Below are positions 5,788 to 7,253 of a stretch of DNA of 7,253 bases, piece by piece. Every line of letters starts with the position of its first letter. Position 1 is the first letter of the stretch. The notes under the pieces are model-generated. The model worked only from the letters and a program-made list of their open reading frames with translations. It searched no databases and was not told the origin of the DNA. This DNA is from Clostridia bacterium (GTDB lineage Bacteria > Bacillota > Clostridia > Oscillospirales > SIG627). The translations under genes were made by a program, and so were the position numbers. The stretch lies in assembly GCA_017453605.1 (NCBI GenBank), contig JAFTEP010000215.1, positions 1 through 7,253 of the forward strand, given 5' to 3'.

Positions 5788-5820
5788 AAAAAAACTCACT
5801 GCGCCCTGAGACGCAGTGAG
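5788..5820 (-). terminator. Rho-independent terminator of the longer lipoprotein gene
   Basis: On the minus strand CTCACTGCG pairs with CGCAGTGAG (5820-5812 with 5803-5795, 9 bp, 8-base loop) and is followed directly by seven Ts (5794-5788). It is a textbook intrinsic terminator, 23 bases past the stop of the gene at 5844-6914 and about 30 bases before the next promoter. Confidence 0.93.
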
Positions 5821-5843
5821 AAAAGTTACAGGATCCTATGAAA

Positions 5844-6914
5844 TCACTCTTCGGAGCCCCATTCGATAATGGAGCTTTCAACGGCGTTGATGCAGGCGTC
5901 GACGACGTCCTCGCCGTAGATCTCGGAGAGCTCTTCATACTTGCTGTAAAAATCTTCGACTCTTTCGCCGCTTTCGTCAAAGAGCGACTCGGCGACCGCG
6001 GCGTAGGCGTCGGCGTCGATCTCGACGAGTCCGCCCTCGGAATCCTCGGTGTCCTCGGGCAGATCGGAGCTGTAATCGACGTATTCATCGAGATCGGCGG
6101 GCATGGTGACGGTCGGGACCGTGCCGGGGTTGACGACGGTGACCGAGATGGCGGTTTCCTGCTCAGCTCCGTCTTCGGTGCCCTGAAGATCGGCCTTGAA
6201 GCTGGAGAGATATCCCGCGCCGGTTATAATTATCTCGATCTTCGCAGAGTCAAGAGCGGCAAGAGACACAGAAGCGGCTTCAAGCTTGGCAGCGATCGCG
6301 TCAAGGTCGCCCTTCTTGTAGTTGACTTTATAGAGTTTTCCTTCGGCGGTGTCTTCAACGCTGCCCTTGGCGATGAGCTCGCTGACGGCGGTCCTGACTT
6401 CTTCGTCGTCAAAGAGAGTCTTGGCGGAGTTCATGTCGACGTCGAGAAGATCGGAGCTTTCGCCCTCGGAGACCGGGGACTTGGTCTTCATTCCGAAGGA
6501 CTCGGAGTAGTTCCACTCGCCGTCGCTGTAAACGACGGAAGTGAGACCGAGCATCGAAGTCTCGGTGCGGGTGTAGGTGCCGTCGGTCGCGACGCGGTTG
6601 TTGACATACTCAACGCCCGCGACGCTCATTGTCATCACATACTCGGCGCCGCCGGCGAAGGTCTTCTCTAACGCGGCGGTGAAGACGTCGATCGCGTCGC
6701 CGGAAGCGTTCCCGGAGGTCTTGGGTTCGGTCTTGGCTTCAGTCTTGGCTTCGGTCTTGGCGGCGGTCTCGGCGGCCGTCTTGTTTTCGGCGGCGGTCTC
6801 GGCGGTCTTGTCGGAGCCGGTCTTCTCGTCGGTCTTTTCCTGAGCGCAGGAAAGCGCCGTAAAGATAACCAAAAGCGCCAGCATGACACAAAGAGCGATT
6901 TTGAACTTTTTCAT
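5844..6914 (-). CDS. Predicted lipoprotein with repeat linker and acidic C-terminus (longer paralog)
   Basis: The family is not recognised. The 356-residue product has a signal peptide MKKFKIALCVMLALLVIF and lipobox TALSC with Cys23, the same position as in the neighbouring paralog. An Ala/Thr/Glu/Lys linker (about 24-70, with tandem TEAK units) leads to a beta-rich domain of about 72-285, homologous to the paralog (ATDGTY, VVYSDGEWNY, LLDVD, KKGDLD, GYLSSFK, VVNPGTVPTV). A C-terminal region absent from the paralog follows: an acidic stretch (286-300) and a predicted helical part (303-352) ending EWGSEE. The linker would hold the domain away from the membrane. A sensor, binding or envelope-lipid role is only a guess. 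The start is ATG 6914 with AAAGGA six bases upstream; the frame is open to 7139 but that would cross the promoter. The gene has its own promoter and a strong terminator. Confidence 0.85.
   Translation of the reverse strand: MKKFKIALCVMLALLVIFTALSCAQEKTDEKTGSDKTAETAAENKTAAETAAKTEAKTEAKTEPKTSGNASGDAIDVFTAALEKTFAGGAEYVMTMSVAGVEYVNNRVATDGTYTRTETSMLGLTSVVYSDGEWNYSESFGMKTKSPVSEGESSDLLDVDMNSAKTLFDDEEVRTAVSELIAKGSVEDTAEGKLYKVNYKKGDLDAIAAKLEAASVSLAALDSAKIEIIITGAGYLSSFKADLQGTEDGAEQETAISVTVVNPGTVPTVTMPADLDEYVDYSSDLPEDTEDSEGGLVEIDADAYAAVAESLFDESGERVEDFYSKYEELSEIYGEDVVDACINAVESSIIEWGSEE
6726..6761 (-). repeat. Three tandem 12-bp units encoding TEAK-type repeats
   Basis: Three adjacent 12-bp units (plus-strand TTCGGTCTTGGC, TTCAGTCTTGGC, TTCGGTCTTGGC) encode the repeated Thr-Glu-Ala-Lys register of the linker at residues 52-63. 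Degenerate related units continue to about 6815. The array is in frame and could change length by slippage without breaking the gene. Confidence 0.8.
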
Positions 6915-7047
6915 TTTCTTTCCTTTCTTCCTTAAAAGATCGTGGGATTTGATGGGAAAAACGGCGGGGAAAAGCGGGCGAAAACTCTTCACGGCGCCGG
7001 ATGGGACAAAAAAATCCGGCGAAATGCTTCCCTGCCCGTCCGAACGG
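6915..7047 (-). other. Long 5' leader of the longer lipoprotein gene, with hairpin
   Basis: The leader is about 125 bases, without a convincing gene. It contains a perfect 8-bp stem, CGCCGGAT / ATCCGGCG (7021-7014 with 7002-6995 on the minus strand), whose 11-base loop is T-rich. No U-tract follows the stem, so it is not a terminator. The AAAGGA ribosome site is at 6921-6926. The leader matches no riboswitch that I know. Confidence 0.45.
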
Positions 7048-7076
7048 ATTTTATCACAATCGCCGCGCTTTGTCAA
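7048..7076 (-). promoter_or_regulatory. Promoter of the longer lipoprotein gene
   Basis: Minus-strand TTGACA (7076-7071) and TAAAAT (7053-7048) have a 17-bp spacer and an extended -10 TG. ATCCGTT follows over the probable start site. It matches the promoter at 5728-5756 almost base for base outside the middle of the spacer. Confidence 0.88.
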
Positions 7077-7094
7077 TACTTCGGAGATTTTTTG

Positions 7095-7116
7095 TCGTTT
7101 TTCTGATAAAAAACGA
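7095..7116. other. Inverted repeat in the divergent intergenic region
   Basis: TCGTTTTT / AAAAACGA (8 bp, 6-base loop) lies between the two divergent promoters at 7048-7076 and 7187-7215. It is AT-rich with no adjacent U-tract in either direction. It could be a regulator site or chance in AT-rich DNA. Apart from this and the two promoters, 7077-7249 shows no gene. Confidence 0.3.
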
Positions 7117-7186
7117 GACTTTGACACGTTTTCGGCCATTGCAAGCGCCGGTCTGCCAAGTTTTTTTCAAAAAACAAAAAAAGCAC

Positions 7187-7215
7187 TTGACAAATCTTTT
7201 TTTAGGTGCTATAAT
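7187..7215 (+). promoter_or_regulatory. Strong plus-strand promoter for an unseen divergent gene
   Basis: TTGACA (7187-7192) and TATAAT (7210-7215) are perfect, the spacer is 17 bp, and a TG one base before the -10 makes it an extended -10 promoter. Transcription would begin near 7222. A possible ATG at 7250-7252 follows a GGGG-containing stretch at 7237-7240 at a usable distance, but only one codon is in the window, so the product is unknown. Confidence 0.88.
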
Positions 7216-7253
7216 CTGCACCGTTGAAGAAATATTGGGGAATTGTGTAATGG

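Noticed and set aside
5838..6671. Long plus-strand open frame opposite the longer lipoprotein gene
   Set aside because: It is a shadow of the minus-strand codon bias, overlaps the terminator side of that gene, and has no recognisable motif.
7121..7126. Second plus-strand TTGACA as a promoter
   Set aside because: No TATAAT-like sequence lies 16-18 bp downstream, so only the copy at 7187 is usable.
6915..7139. N-terminal extension of the longer lipoprotein
   Set aside because: It would cross the promoter at 7048-7076 and bury the signal peptide; the internal MKKFKIALCV start has a ribosome site and matches the paralog.
7236..7253. TGGGG-type repeats before the edge ATG as MraZ boxes, implying mraZ
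   Set aside because: Only one clear TGGGG is present and the required repeat spacing is not seen, so the downstream gene is left unnamed.

Overview
The window reads as a chromosomal segment of a Clostridia-type member of the Bacillota, probably an uncultivated gut-like lineage. The reasons are strong AGGAGG-type ribosome binding sites, TTG and GTG starts, lipoproteins with a lipobox, an ECF vitamin transporter subunit, a type II pantothenate kinase, and the gene order rpmH-rnpA-yidD-yidC-jag(khpB). The taxon is inferred from gene content only. Every gene with a resolved reading frame lies on the minus strand, so transcription runs from right to left.

Right part (about 4820-7253): two tandem paralogous lipoprotein genes, 5844-6914 and 4883-5635. 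Each has its own near-consensus promoter, a GC-rich hairpin in the leader, and a terminator. The promoters are almost identical in sequence, and the terminators share the same CTCACTGCGCC stem arm. The whole transcription unit therefore appears to have been duplicated, and this is the most distinctive feature here. At the far right edge a plus-strand promoter with perfect -35 and extended -10 elements points out of the window toward an unseen divergent gene.

Middle part (2514-4778): a WecG/TagA/CpsF-family glycosyltransferase with a forced TTG start. It is followed by an overlapping pair, an ECF S-component (probably pantothenate-specific) and a type II pantothenate kinase. The pair's promoter has its -35 box on the glycosyltransferase stop codon. 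Together the pair would import pantothenate and trap it by phosphorylation, the first step toward coenzyme A.

Left part (1-2468): the ribosomal protein L34 / RNase P protein / YidD / YidC / Jag operon, driven by a perfect TTGACA-17 bp-TATAAT promoter. rnpA-yidD and yidC-jag overlap by four bases. RnpA with the RNase P RNA matures tRNAs, YidD and YidC insert membrane proteins, and Jag/KhpB is an RNA-binding protein. YidC has two oddities: leucine where the hydrophilic-groove arginine or lysine is expected, and a long Ala/Ser/Thr-rich stretch in its outer loop. No dnaA gene or DnaA-box cluster is visible next to rpmH, unlike the classical Bacillota arrangement.

I see no wholly new multi-gene system, CRISPR array, insertion sequence or tRNA gene in the window.
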